A DNA stretch of 64,000 nt from Rhodeus uyekii (Eukaryota > Chordata > Actinopteri > Cypriniformes > Acheilognathidae). Both the position numbers and the translations under genes were made by a program. The notes below the pieces were generated by a model, which saw nothing but the letters and a program-made list of their open reading frames with translations, had not been told where the DNA came from and searched no databases. Every line of letters starts with the position of its first letter. Positions within the stretch are counted from its first letter, which is position 1. Below are positions 45,383-56,660 of this stretch, in pieces. The DNA lies in assembly GCA_037043235.1 (NCBI GenBank), contig JAWRVZ010000026.1, positions 496,001 through 560,000 on the forward strand, written 5' to 3'.

Positions 45383-47734
45383 CTATATTCTTTGCAGGGA
45401 TGCAAGTTTACATAAATTCCCATAATGATTGTTATTTAAATTAACAACCAATTAATTGTTAACCACTATTAAATCATCATGTTGCTTAACCAACACAAAA
45501 TAGCTGTCTTTTAGATGTTAGAAGCTTGGCTTTACAGTGAATACAGCCATCATAGAACTGCTTTTAAATTTACTGATATATTTAAAGTATATTCTATAGC
45601 TTGAAAGAATATATAAAATCTCCATTCATAACCGATAGACTTGTCATACGTCATTGAAAGGTCTCAACTAGCAGAATACAACAAGCATGTTTGTTTGTAT
45701 TAGTATGAAAAATCGCAACCGACACTCAGGTGAACTGTTTACTTCCGTATACAGTGTTTGCAGTCACAAGGTGAGACAGGATCTAAGTGCATGTAGTGCT
45801 TATTATAAACCAAAATTAACAAGCAAGTACACTCAAGAACAAACAGAATGGCCAGGGTAAAACGTGACATCAACAGACAGAACTAAACACAGGGTTTAAA
45901 TACACTCCTTAAATACAACTAATTAGGGAAACGAGACCCATCTGACAAGACTAACAGGGTGATTATGGGACACCAGTGACTAAGATCAAAATAAAGGAGG
46001 AGAATGAACACAACGCAGGCGGTGACCACAAAACCGACAGGAATTAACCCATAACCAAACCCAATTTTGACAATACACGTTGCGGCCTTTTTTTTTCTTT
46101 TCTAACTTTCCTAAACATTAGTTAACCATAGTAGATTGCATAACTTCACTTTGAGCAGGTTGTCCTGAATGAACCCAAACACAACATATGATGGGTGGTC
46201 ATAGTGGGTAGAGACGATGTGTAGAGATCGGTTGGAAATAGTTTTACAGCTGGGGTGTGCTTGGACTGGTTTGACCGCTCAGATTGACAGGTTTTGACTT
46301 ACCATGTGCCATTGAATAGGCATGCACAGCTCAAACATTGCTGGAAGACAATCACTAAACTACCAGAATCTTATTACTTGTTTATTTTATGTACTTTTAT
46401 TGTGACTTTTACTAAAGTATGTAGTTCTTCAGTAAAGTCACTTGCTAAGGATTTTCTTTTCTTTTTTTGACCCTTAGTTAATTCTATCTAGCCTACCTAG
46501 TCCATTGCAACGACTTGAAGTGGCACTGTGCAGACCGATCAGTGTATGATGTCAAAGTACCGAGAGAGCGAATAAAGAGCAGTTGTTGTAATTCATAACT
46601 ACTGTGCTTGCTTCATTTTTCACATGTGTCTCTTGCTTGTGTTTTGTTCATCGTACCTCAAAACTACGCACTCTGATTATGACCTCGCTTAACCATCCAT
46701 AATTTGTTTCAATTAAATTATCGACAATTAATCTGTTGTCGATTAAGCATTATCATCTTTAAAGAATATTTTAGCCAAAAATTACAAATTTGTAATAATT
46801 TACACACCCCAATTCATTGTTGCCCTTTGTTTATAGTTATTCATACTCTCAAGCTCTGAAATGTTCATATAATATATTTTGAAGCCCTACAATTTCTTTG
46901 TGAGAGGAGCGGACTCATTTTCAAGACGTTATTGACTGATAATCTTCCCGTCTGAATCAGTGCTCAAACATTTTCTAAAAGAAAAAAAATAATACCAGCT
47001 CAGAATGTGAATTCACTCTAAAAGTGTGGGTGAGTGAGAAAGTCTTACATGACCCCTGACTACTCTTCAAGTGGTGGGACCTTCTGAAATATCACAATAT
47101 CCTGCTCAGTCCTGGTGATCTGTTTGTGGTTCCTGTGAACTTTTTACACCCCCCCCCCCCAGGATTCGACGGCCATTTGTCCAAATGATCTCGCTCTGAT
47201 TAAACCCACACGTGGCACAGCGAGAGACACACAAGCTGTTTCTCAATCCCACATTTGTTCTGCTGCAGTCCCACGTTATTTCTGCTTGTAGGTTTAATGT
47301 AGCATATTATTAAAACATACCTCGGTACTATTTCTTTTAAGGTTTCCTCAACTGTTTAAACTGTGCACATAATGATGATTTATTGGTCGCTCAGGATTTA
47401 AACACAATTTACTGAAAGGTGAAGAAAGCCTGAGACTTTTGCGCCTCCACAAATAAATAACTTTCATATACTATTCAAACTAAACATATACGCTACTACA
47501 ATTAAAAAATTTAAGACATTAATACTTTTATTCAGCAAGGACACAAAATAATATTTAATTTCAAATAAAGGCAGTTCTTTTGAGCTTTCTACTCAAAGAA
47601 TCCAAAAAAATATATTTTCACAAAAACATTAAGCAACACAACTGTTTTCAACATTAATAAAAATAAACATGGTTAACACTAGTTTAGAGTCCAATTCACA
47701 ATATTACCATTTACTTATTACCATGCATATTAGT
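45383..47734. other. Mostly repeat-derived, no gene
   Basis: It contains an LTR-like block at 45770-46080 (minus strand: TATTTAAACCCTGTG as a TATA-like element and AATAAG near the end), a poly(C) run at 47149-47160 and an old dispersed repeat fragment at 47510-47690. Nothing coding is seen. Confidence 0.4.
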
Positions 47735-48001
47735 AGGGTATTGGTGTCCGGTTTGGGTGAAGGGTAGGACCCAGTTTTGCAATGAGATGAGCTTTTATTA
47801 ATAAAAAATAAAACAAATTTCAAACAAAACTACCCCGAGGAGGATAACATAACTAGACATGACTTGACGCAACTCAACATATGACAGCGAAACAGCACAG
47901 GACGGCAAACACAGGGAGAATAAATGGGAACAAACAGGGCAAGTAAGGAGGGAGGATAGGTGGGGCAAATCAAACCAGTAATGAGGAAACAAGATGGGCG
48001 G

Positions 48002-48062
48002 GGTTACACAATAGACAGGAGAGCACATGGCGTGTTTCTTGTGCCATGTGCTCTCCTGTCTA
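48002..48062. repeat. Inverted repeat interrupted by transposon
   Basis: 48002-48031 is a 30-nt arm. 48043-48062 is the perfect reverse complement of its inner 20 nt, separated by an 11-nt loop (48032-48042). The remaining 10 nt of complement (TTGTGTAACC) lie at 49561-49570, on the other side of the Tc1-like element. Confidence 0.9.
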
Positions 48063-49558
48063 CAGGGAGTGCAGAATTATTAGGCAAATGAGTATTTTGA
48101 CCACATCATCCTCGTTATGCATGTTGTCTTACTCCAAGCTGTATAGGCTGGAAAGCCTACTACCAATTAAGCATATTAGGTGATGTGCATCTCTGTAATG
48201 AGAAGGGGTGTGGTCTAATGACATCAACACCCTATATCAGGTGTGCATAATTATTAGGCAACTTCCTTTCCTTTGGCAAAATGGGTCAAAAGAAGGACTT
48301 GACAGGCTCAGAAAAGTCAAAAATAGTGAGATATATTGCAGAGGGATGCAGCAGTCTTAAAATAGCCAAGCTTCTGAAGCGTGATCATCGAACAATCAAG
48401 CGTTTCATTCAAAATAGTCAACAGGGTCGCAAGAAGCGTGCGGAAAAACCAAGGCGCAAAATAACTGCCCGTGAACTGAGAAAAGTCAAGCGTGCAGCTG
48501 CCAAGATGCCACTTGCCACCAGTTTGGCCATATTTCAGAGCTGCAACATCACTGGAGTGCCCAAAAGCACAAGGTGTGCAATACTCAGAGACATGGCCAA
48601 GGTAAGAAAGGCAGAAAGTCGACCACCACTGAACAAGACACACAAGCTGAAACGTCAAGACTGGGCCAAGAAATATCTCAAGACTGATTTTTCTAAGGTT
48701 TTATGGACTGATGAAATGAGAGTGAGTCTTGATGGGCCCGTGGCTGGATTGGTAAAGGGCAGAGAGCTCCAGTCCGACTCAGACGCCAGCGAGGTGGAGT
48801 ACTGGTTTGGGCTGGTATCATCAAAGATGAGCTTGTGGGGCCTTTTCGGGTAGAGGATGGAGTCAAGCTCAACTCCCAGTCCTACTGCCAGTTTCTGGAA
48901 GACACCTTCTTCAAGCAGTGGTACAGGAAGAAGTCTGCATCCTTCAAGAAAAACATGATTTTCATGCAGGACAATGCTCCATCACACGCGTCCAAGTTCA
49001 CCTTGCTCCTTGTTCACCTGATCTGAACCCCATTGAGAACCTGTGGTCCATCATCAAATGTGCGATTTACAAGGAGGGAAAACAGTACACCTCTCTGAAC
49101 AGTGTCTGGGAGGCTGTGGTTGCTGCTGCACGCAATGTTGATGGTGAACAGATCAAAACACTGACAGAATCCATGGATGGCAGGCTTTTGAGTGTCCTTG
49201 CAAAGAAAGGTGGCTATATTGGTCACTGATTTGTTTTTGTTTGGTTTTTGAATGTCAGAAATGTATATTTGTGAATGTTGAGATGTTATATTGGTTTCAC
49301 TGGTAAAAATAAATAATTGAAATGGGTATAAATTTGTTTTTTGTTAAGTTGCCTAATAGTTATGCACAGTAATAGTCACCTGCACACACAGATGTCCCCC
49401 TAAAATAGCTAAAACTAAAAACTACTTAAAATATTGATACAAAAATATTCAGCTTTGATATTAATTCGTTTTTTGTGTTCAGTGAGAACATGGTTGTTGT
49501 TCAATAATAAAATTAATCCTCAAAAATACAACTTGCCTAATAATTCTGCACTCCTTGT
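48063..49558 (+). mobile_element. Tc1-like DNA transposon, 1,496 bp
   Basis: The ends CAGGGAGTGCAGAATTATTA and the reverse complement of the right end (CAAGGAGTGCAGAATTATTA) are nearly identical; the TIR matches at 24 of the first 25 bases. TA occurs on both sides (48061-48062 and 49559-49560), the expected Tc1/mariner target duplication. The very similar TIRs point to a comparatively recent copy, although its transposase is broken. Confidence 0.95.
48281..49229 (+). pseudogene. Tc1-like transposase, broken
   Basis: The first frame (48281 onward) has a paired-like helix-turn-helix (GSEKSKIVRYIAEGCSSLK, RTIKRFIQNSQQGRKK), a second basic HTH and the first catalytic Asp (VLWTDEMRVSLDG). A one-base loss near 48810 after YWFG shifts the frame. 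The second block (KDELVGPFRVEDG, FMQDNAPSHASKF) supplies the second Asp. A deletion near 49000 then removes about 20 residues before CSPDLNPIENLW (catalytic Glu), and the third frame ends VLAKKGGYIGH at 49229. All three catalytic residues survive but not in one frame, so this copy is inactive by itself. Confidence 0.9.
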
Positions 49559-50060
49559 ATTGTGTAACCGAACATGAATATGACAAGAACATGCAGCCAA
49601 TGAGAACTCATAATCCATGTCCACACAAAGCAAGATGACAGGAAAGCACGCAGCCAGTGGAAACACAAGCTGCGCTCTATACAGCTCAAGAGATGACATG
49701 ACATAAAAGCACGCGGCCGCGTGCTACACAACAACACGCGTGGACAAAAAAGAGCCGGACTAAATTCAAAACCGCACGCACTCACACAAAATGGAACAGA
49801 GCACACGAGCGAAGACTCATCTTGTGCGTTCACAACAGAAGACAAACACATGGAACATGAATGTCTGAATCCTGAAACAGAACAAGACTAAAATCGGGAT
49901 CATGCGCCACGCCCTGCACAAGACAGATTGCAGACAGGAGAGCCCATGGCTCGAGCAAGCTCGAAACCACTCGCTCACACAAAAGAAAAGACGTTACGGT
50001 AGCGTCAAAGCTCTGTCACAAAACCAAGAAACTAGACCGAATGTAACAGAACCCTGACGA

Positions 50061-53000
50061 TTGACTGTTTATTAGTACTTATAAAGCACTTTTTTCAGCA
50101 AATGTCACTTTAGAGTTCCATTATATATCAGGAAACACTATTTTGTCAGTTTGTTTGATCACAGCGGTTTCTTTAAGGAAAAGTAAAAAGGAACAAGAGA
50201 TATTGTGTGAAATCTCAGTTTATATATATACTCTTCAAGATTGCCTAAATGGAACTGTGAGTTGGTCATTTCTTTAGATTTCTTCTGCAAGAGAGAAAGA
50301 GAGAGTGGAAGTTACTGTTCGTGGAAGTGGCAGCACAGTGTATTTCAGCTAGACTGCGGTAGTACTTGGAAAAGACAGAGGCCTAAAATAGATGGCTCAC
50401 ACTTCTGTAGTCTAGAAGCCTGAGTGAATGCTAATCTAATGTCCACTCAGAAAAGCCAATGACAGATTCTCACAATTCATACCCTAACGGCTTTAATCTT
50501 GTTGACTTATTTGTGCCATCACATAGCTGTGCGTTGATAGATGTATAGTACTTATTTTGTAATCGTGTCAGTGTATGACAGCGAGAACCAGGGGATGATT
50601 GTGTGTTTTCTGGGATTGCTAATAATCTGGTATGTTGTTAGAGTAGCAAAAGTAGTACTTTTGTTGTCTTTACATTGCACAGGACGTGTGTGTGTGTGTG
50701 TGTGAGTGTGAGGGAGAGAGAGAGAGAGAGAGAAAAATGGGCTTTTCATTCTGAGAGAATCAAAGCTATCACAAGACCAATATGAAACCACATGTAAAAG
50801 TTCTCTGGGGCCTACTCTTTTTTTTTTTTTTTTTTTTTTTTTGAGAATTTTACTCTTGTCATGATTTGCACAAGATTCCCAGTCTTACCATGATTCCGCA
50901 GAGGTCACACCTGGGTCAGAGGACTCAGGTCTGTCTGTATATAAACTGTGAGTCAGACAGAAAGTGGCATTACTTGCTTCTCTAGGCCTTTACCTGAGCT
51001 TGTATGACTAAGACGTGGGTTCAGGGACATTTATGTGCTTAAGTCATTGCTCTTTATTGTAGTTCAGCTCAGTGCTCTGGTCAACCCTGTTATTATGGAC
51101 TGTGTAGAAAAAACTCTGGCTATGTTGGGCCTCTGTCCACTCCCAGAAATAGAGCGCAAACACACTCACCTTCCCCTAATATCAACAGTCCACCTCGGGC
51201 TGATGCAGAACTGTGTACCTGTGGGACTGGCAAGACAAGTTGCTGTACACTGCAGTGTTATTTATAGGTTTAAATATAAAGAAAAAAAAAGTATAATAAA
51301 CCATATTACTAACTAATCAAAGCTTTATTTTTATTACTAACTAACCAAAGCAAATGTTTTTTTATTTTTAGTTTGTGCTTTTGAAATTGCTAAGTTTTGG
51401 TTAGTTAGTAATATGGTTTATATTAGATTTGTTTGTGTGTTTTTCAGTTTATTTTGATTGATGCAATATAAGTGTAAGTAATAAAAGTCTTGTCAACTGC
51501 CTTCCACTGTTTTGTTTCTGGTTTACTATTTAAAAAATAAAATAAAAACACTCAAAAAATTACATCCAACTGATATTTTTTTGTGAAATTCAATACAACA
51601 TCCCAAATTATAAATCATTATTAAAAGTTTACCGTTAAGAATTACCATTGTTAGTAATTGTCTTTTTTTTTTTTTTTTCATTTTTAGCAAAAATTGAGGC
51701 AATTTTTATTCGACTTTGTTTTTAAGTCAAGCAACTGTATTTTAGTTTGTTTTCAGTTTTTCCAATAAATGCTTGTTTTCAGTTAACTTTGCGTTCACTG
51801 TTGTTTTAATTTTCATTCTATTTTTGATGATGATAATTAGTTATTGGAAACTAGTCGCATCACATCTGGTCAGGAACAGTGTTAAAAAAAAGAAGAAGAA
51901 AAACTTGATAAGTCACTTTGCATGTTAGTCAGTCTAAGTTGGTTCTTTCCTAGAATTAGTTGCACAATGAACCAAACTAGGCACTAACCCAAAGTCTCTG
52001 TGATACTAATCTAGTGTGCAGAGTATAATAAAAAAAAAAACAACAACAGTACCAATACATTTTTTGGGTATACATTTTCTTTAATTAAAATTTTACATCT
52101 GCTGCCATTCATTCTCAGCACACATCTTCACATCTGTTAGAGTGTGAATGTCAGCTCGAAGTGCACCCCACCCACAAGGTTGCAGTGCAGTATTATTGAC
52201 AAGTAAAGAGAGAGAGCATTGTTACCAAAGTAGCAAAAAGTGTTCTAGAAGTGTTGCTATTGGTTACCGACGGCAGGAATAGTTCTATTCTCAGTGTTTG
52301 CTTCAAGAATGTTACCTGCTCTGACCAACTTCCAGCAGGCTTGAACATGTGCGCACTGTCACAGATTCAATCTGCGTGTGTATTCGAGACACAAGCAAGC
52401 TAGGAGCATACATATCCATTCCCCATCCTGCCTCGTCATTCCTTTCATTCCTTGGTTTGTCCGAGCACGACCGCAGACATTTAATGTGCCTTTCTCTTTT
52501 TTGGGGTATATTTTAATCTTGAACGCACATGCATGAGTGCACAATCAAACAATATCAGTTGTAGCCAGATGCACTTCTGAATTCAGTTTACTGCCATGTG
52601 ATGTTTTTCTCCCAGGTGCTACAAAGAAGATGGACTAATTTAGAAAGTCGCTTGTCATGATCCTCGATTGAATCATGCATGAAACACATATCTGACTGAT
52701 AACTGAATGTTTTTATGCCAAATATTTTTTATATGATTTTGTCCCTAAGGCTAATCAAAGGCTTGCTGTGATTGGTGGCTTTGCTGATGTGTCATGTGAT
52801 TTCGTGTGAACATGCTAATATACGTTTACATGCACTTTATAGGAAAAGTGACACACAAAAGCGTCTTTTCCGATGGAGTATGTGGTAAGCGTTCCCAAAC
52901 ACACCTGCACGTACATATCCTGAGGCATGGAGGCTGGTCATACATTACCAAAAAACCTGACCTGACACATTTCCGAGTTTGTGTTGAAGCCAACAGGTTT

Positions 53001-54351
53001 ACTTATAAACCTTGCCGTATGCTATTACTCAGTCTGAGACCCAACCGACAGGAATTACACCCTTTATAATTGGTACTTGAGTTTTTGGTTGAATTACATT
53101 AATTTGTTGGGTGTGCCTTGATTAACTGCTTATTAACTAATTACAAGCCTCATGCTGAATAATGCTGCAATTTTGCTGTGCAGCATTTAGTCAGTTATTG
53201 TGTTAAGAGGTAAAGTAGGCTTTGGTTATTTTAATCTATGAGTCTGTTCTTTGCAGTTACATGGCAACAAAAGTTAGTCTGACAGTTTTAGTACAGTGAG
53301 CCAAGTCAGAAGAGAACATCTAGTGCCGTCTATGAATATCTTTTACTGCATTCTGCACATGCACCCGCACTGTGCATTATACACAAAATTATGTTTCTGC
53401 AGGGAGTTGAAAATGTAGGTCATTAGATTTACCATAATGCCTGGCTCTGCATTGCTGTATGTTAGCTTACTTCCTGTCCTTCCGTTCTAGATGCTCAAAA
53501 GTCAGTGGGTCTTTAGGAGGTGAAATGCCTTTATGTTGTCATTGTGAGAATTGTCAGCCTCTATGCCAAGGGATACACTCCCAACATGCACCAGGTGATG
53601 GGATGGGTGTCTGGATCTTCACTTTCGCACAAGTGTACTCTTTTCTTTTCCTACTTATTCTATCTGAGGTGTGGATTTGCTTTTTCATTTCATCTGAATG
53701 TGTTCTAGTTCTTGGGTCATTGCACTAGAGAGTTAAGCAGGTATTTGTTCTTCAAGCTTGGATTTATTGCATTTTTTACTTGTTCTGGGTTCCTCTTGGG
53801 TTCATCTTGAGAAAGATTTAAGTTTTTCTTGGAAGCTTTTATTATGAATCAAAAATATTGATATTGCACATTGGGTTTATTGTGGTTCTAAATTTGCAAC
53901 TCTCAAAGGGCGCAACAATAAGATTTTTTAAAAGTTTTTTTAATACTTTTTTTGTGTGCCAGGAAAACATATCTGAAAATAATAATTTACATTGTGATTT
54001 TTAATTATTAGATTTTTCTAGAAAATGATGGCATATAGTACAAAACATGATTTAGTTGTAATTTTCAACAGTTTATGAACTTATGTTTCAACTCCTCTTT
54101 TCAGATTTTCAAATTCTGGCCAATATTGACAATATTGCTGTATTTTGTTATGGCTCACAATTTGCTCATAATTCTGTTATATTTTGTCTAAATAAACAAA
54201 AAAAATATTAAAATATATATATTTTTTATTTATGCATTGCAAGATTGCAATGTACAGTATGTACCGTTAAAGATTTCCTTTTATATTTAATAGTAAATTA
54301 GTGGTTTTAAGACTCATTTATTAGATGATGGCAAAGGTAAACTAAATTACC
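50061..54351. other. Non-coding, probable shc1 intron
   Basis: It contains simple repeats ((GT)n-(AG)n at 50688-50735, poly(T) at 50818-50842) and AT-rich sequence. The ORFs seen (51035-51316, 52806-53069, 53459-53728) lack motifs and splice support. Confidence 0.45.
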
Positions 54352-54965
54352 TTTAAAGCGATAATTCACCTAAAAATGCAAGTTCTGTCATCATTTATTA
54401 ACTTCATGTCATTTCAAACCCGTACGACTTTTATTCTACCTCAGAACACAAATTAAGATATTTTTAATAAAATCGGAGAGATAGCATTCCCTCTATTGAC
54501 AGTCTATGCAACTACCACTTTGATACTTCAAAAAGTTCATAAAGAAAAACTAATCCATATGAATTAAGCAGTTATTTTCTGAAGAAACACAAAATCGATT
54601 TGTATGATGTAGAGATTTAATTTAGGCTTTTATTCACATGTACACATCAGTTATATTAAACAAAAGCGCAAACATGTTTGCTTGAAGCAATAGCATTCTC
54701 ATGTTACACAGCACGTTTGAGCTTCCGCAAGACCCAATGAGGTTTGTTCTCGCGTGTCAAGCATGTTCATTTGAGCTTCTGCTTATGTTCACTGATGCCT
54801 AAATTCAATCTGTTCATCATATAAAGTGTTTGAGTCAGATGTCTTAAGTCATTTGAATTAGTTTTAAGATCTCTTTATGAACTTTTTGAAGCGTCAAAGT
54901 GTTAGTTGCATGGACAATCAATGGAGGAATAGGAATCTGTCCGATTTCTTTTAAAATATATTAAT
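54352..54965. mobile_element. Palindromic MITE, long form
   Basis: It starts TTTAAAGCGATAATTCACC. The left segment at 54520-54570 (CTTCAAAAAGTTCATAAAG) is mirrored at 54875-54900 (CTTTATGAACTTTTTGAAG) around a central unique stretch. It is non-coding and belongs to the same broad cyprinid group as 3546-3797. Confidence 0.65.
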
Positions 54966-55298
54966 TTGTACTTTGAAGATGCACATCACTAATCAAAGTA
55001 ATATGTATTCGCTCGAGAAGGCCAGTGACAATTCTGTCAGTTGGCCCAAAACTATTTCACCATTCTTATTATTGAGCCCTGCCAGTTTTGTTAGTCTGTT
55101 GTCTTAAAATTTAAAAGTGTGTAATTGAATCTGTTGTCTTTTTGCTGTGATCATGTGTGTTTACCCCGTTGTCTGCATTAATTCCTTTCTTGTGATTGTC
55201 TAGCTGTGTCTCTTTCCTACTTGTGTGTTTTGCATACTCTCTCTTTCTCTCTCTCCCTCCCCCTCCGCCTGTCTGCTCTGAGTGTGTGTGCTCGCCAG

Positions 55299-55403
55299 AC
55301 ATGCCCATGCCCTGGAGCCAAGGACCACGACGCAACCGTGTTTAAGCTCGAATATTCCCTCCCTCCAGACGTTTCTGACGGACATTTCGGCACAGAGAAC
55401 TGA
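55299..55403 (+). other. Candidate exon, unrecognised
   Basis: After a CT-rich tract and CTCGCCAG at 55298, one frame is open to a TGA at 55401 and reads TCPCPGAKDHDATVFKLEYS, then LPPDVSDGHFGTEN. The amino-acid composition looks protein-like, but I recognise no family and there is no downstream donor before the stop. It could be a terminal exon of an unknown plus-strand gene or chance. Confidence 0.25.
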
Positions 55404-55500
55404 CAGGGAAGAAGAAGAAGCAGCAGAAAGAAATGAATCGATGCACCTTTGCAGCGTTCGCAGTCCCCTGTGTCCTTAGAGAGCAGGAATGCGAACAGAT

Positions 55501-55520
55501 TGCACTCTGGGATTTGTAGT
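55501..55520 (-). promoter_or_regulatory. ZNF143/THAP11-type promoter motif
   Basis: The minus strand reads ACTACAAATCCCAGAGTGCA, very close to the known SBS1 consensus ACTACAATTCCCAGAATGC. In vertebrates this motif sits in promoters near transcription starts, in either orientation. It suggests a start site near 55.5 kb, possibly an alternative shc1 first exon. No start site is visible directly. Confidence 0.5.
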
Positions 55521-55729
55521 TCCACTGACTCTTCCCTATAACCCTGAATTCAGGTCACTCGACTCAATGAATAACAAATCAACCATCTAGTGATTTACAC
55601 ACTTCGATTAGACACTTATTGCATGGTTGGTCTGAACGTGTAAACGAATACGCTAAGATAACCTTGGTGATGCACCGTATGACCTGCATTTTGTTTTTTT
55701 GCATTGGTTTATTGATGTGGTTGATGTCG

Positions 55730-55975
55730 GTTCATCTAAAGATGAAAATCCTGTCATCATTTACTAATGTCATATCAAATTAATTTTGGAGAGTGATTCA
55801 GTTCAGTGTTTTGGTTTTTCACACCATGAAAGTCAGTGGGGTCCAATGTTGTTTTGTTTTCGACCCCACTGACTTTCAAAGGTCATTCTTCAGAATATCT
55901 TCTTTTGTGTTCCAAAGTTTGGAATGACATGACCATAGATAATGAAAAAATGTTCATTTTTGAATGATAAATCCT
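55730..55975. mobile_element. Palindromic MITE with perfect inner stem
   Basis: The inner arms 55828-55843 and 55862-55877 are perfect 16-bp complements (GAAAGTCAGTGGGGTC). The outer parts (CCTGTCATCATTTAC; GTTCCAAAGTTTGGAATGACATG) are diagnostic of the common cyprinid MITE seen at 3546-3797. Confidence 0.7.
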
Positions 55976-56229
55976 GTTAAAGTGTCAGGAAGTTGAGGAA
56001 AAATGGGAATTGTGTGGAAGATTATGGAATATCAAGAAGTAGCGTCCAACTCACTTGCTCTTAAGTTACCATGGGAGGAGCGTTGAGGGCAGACTTCCTG
56101 CTCCTCGTCTGCTTTTTCCCTCCATCCATGTATGCGTTTTCTCTCTCTCCCTCTCTCAGCCCACATCATAATTGTATGCATTAGAGAGAGAGGTGCTCGG
56201 CTGCTTGTGCATGCATGCACACACTCATA

Positions 56230-56660
56230 AATGCATAAATGACTGATGCTGCAAGGAGAGAGAGCGAGAGGAAGGGAGGGAGGGGGCAGGAGGGAATCAG
56301 CGCTAGCATCAGTTAGAGAGAGAGCGATAGACCAGACAGGGAGGAGAGGAGAATAGAGGACAGTCGGCTGCATTGCTCCTCACACACAGACGGAGGTGGA
56401 GAGAGGAGAGGATGAGAGATTGTGGGGGAAGGAAAGGACAAAAGAAGACCACTGTGCCATTCATCACGCCGTTCCACAGAAGTGAGGCTGGACAAGACTC
56501 GTGCTGAAAGAGGGAACCGGCGTGACTTTGTGATTTCGAAGAGAACCGAAGAAACGGATAAGAGAAAAGAGCGTGTTTTATGTTTCAGGGAGGGGACTGA
56601 GTCAGAAAACGAGTGAGGGAGAAAGAGGAGAAGGAGGAGGATTGTCTGGCACTGTTTAAA
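56230..56660 (+). other. Purine-rich 5'UTR-like block
   Basis: A G/A-rich stretch with several CpGs, following the ZNF143-type motif by about 0.7 kb. It resembles many vertebrate 5'UTR exons, but I cannot find a convincing donor. The ORFs within it (for example from ATG 56412, 32 codons) are not recognisable. Confidence 0.25.

Larger units (their letters stand above)
47735..50060 (-). repeat. LTR-like interspersed repeat, split by a Tc1-like insertion
   Basis: The two flanks (47735-48062 and 49561-50060) read as one minus-oriented repeat once the Tc1-like element is removed. The minus strand has AATAAAAG near its 3' side, C/T-rich spacers, and recurring degraded units (GGAGAGCACATGGC, GGAAAGCACGCAGC, GGAGAGCCCATGGC). 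No protein domain is recognisable. The class (LTR or other) is uncertain. Confidence 0.45.

Noticed and set aside
41719..56000. cks1b expected between flad1 and shc1 by synteny
   Set aside because: I searched by eye for its signature segments (for example the DKYDDEEFEYRHV and WVHYMIHEPEPH regions) and found none; it appears absent from this window.
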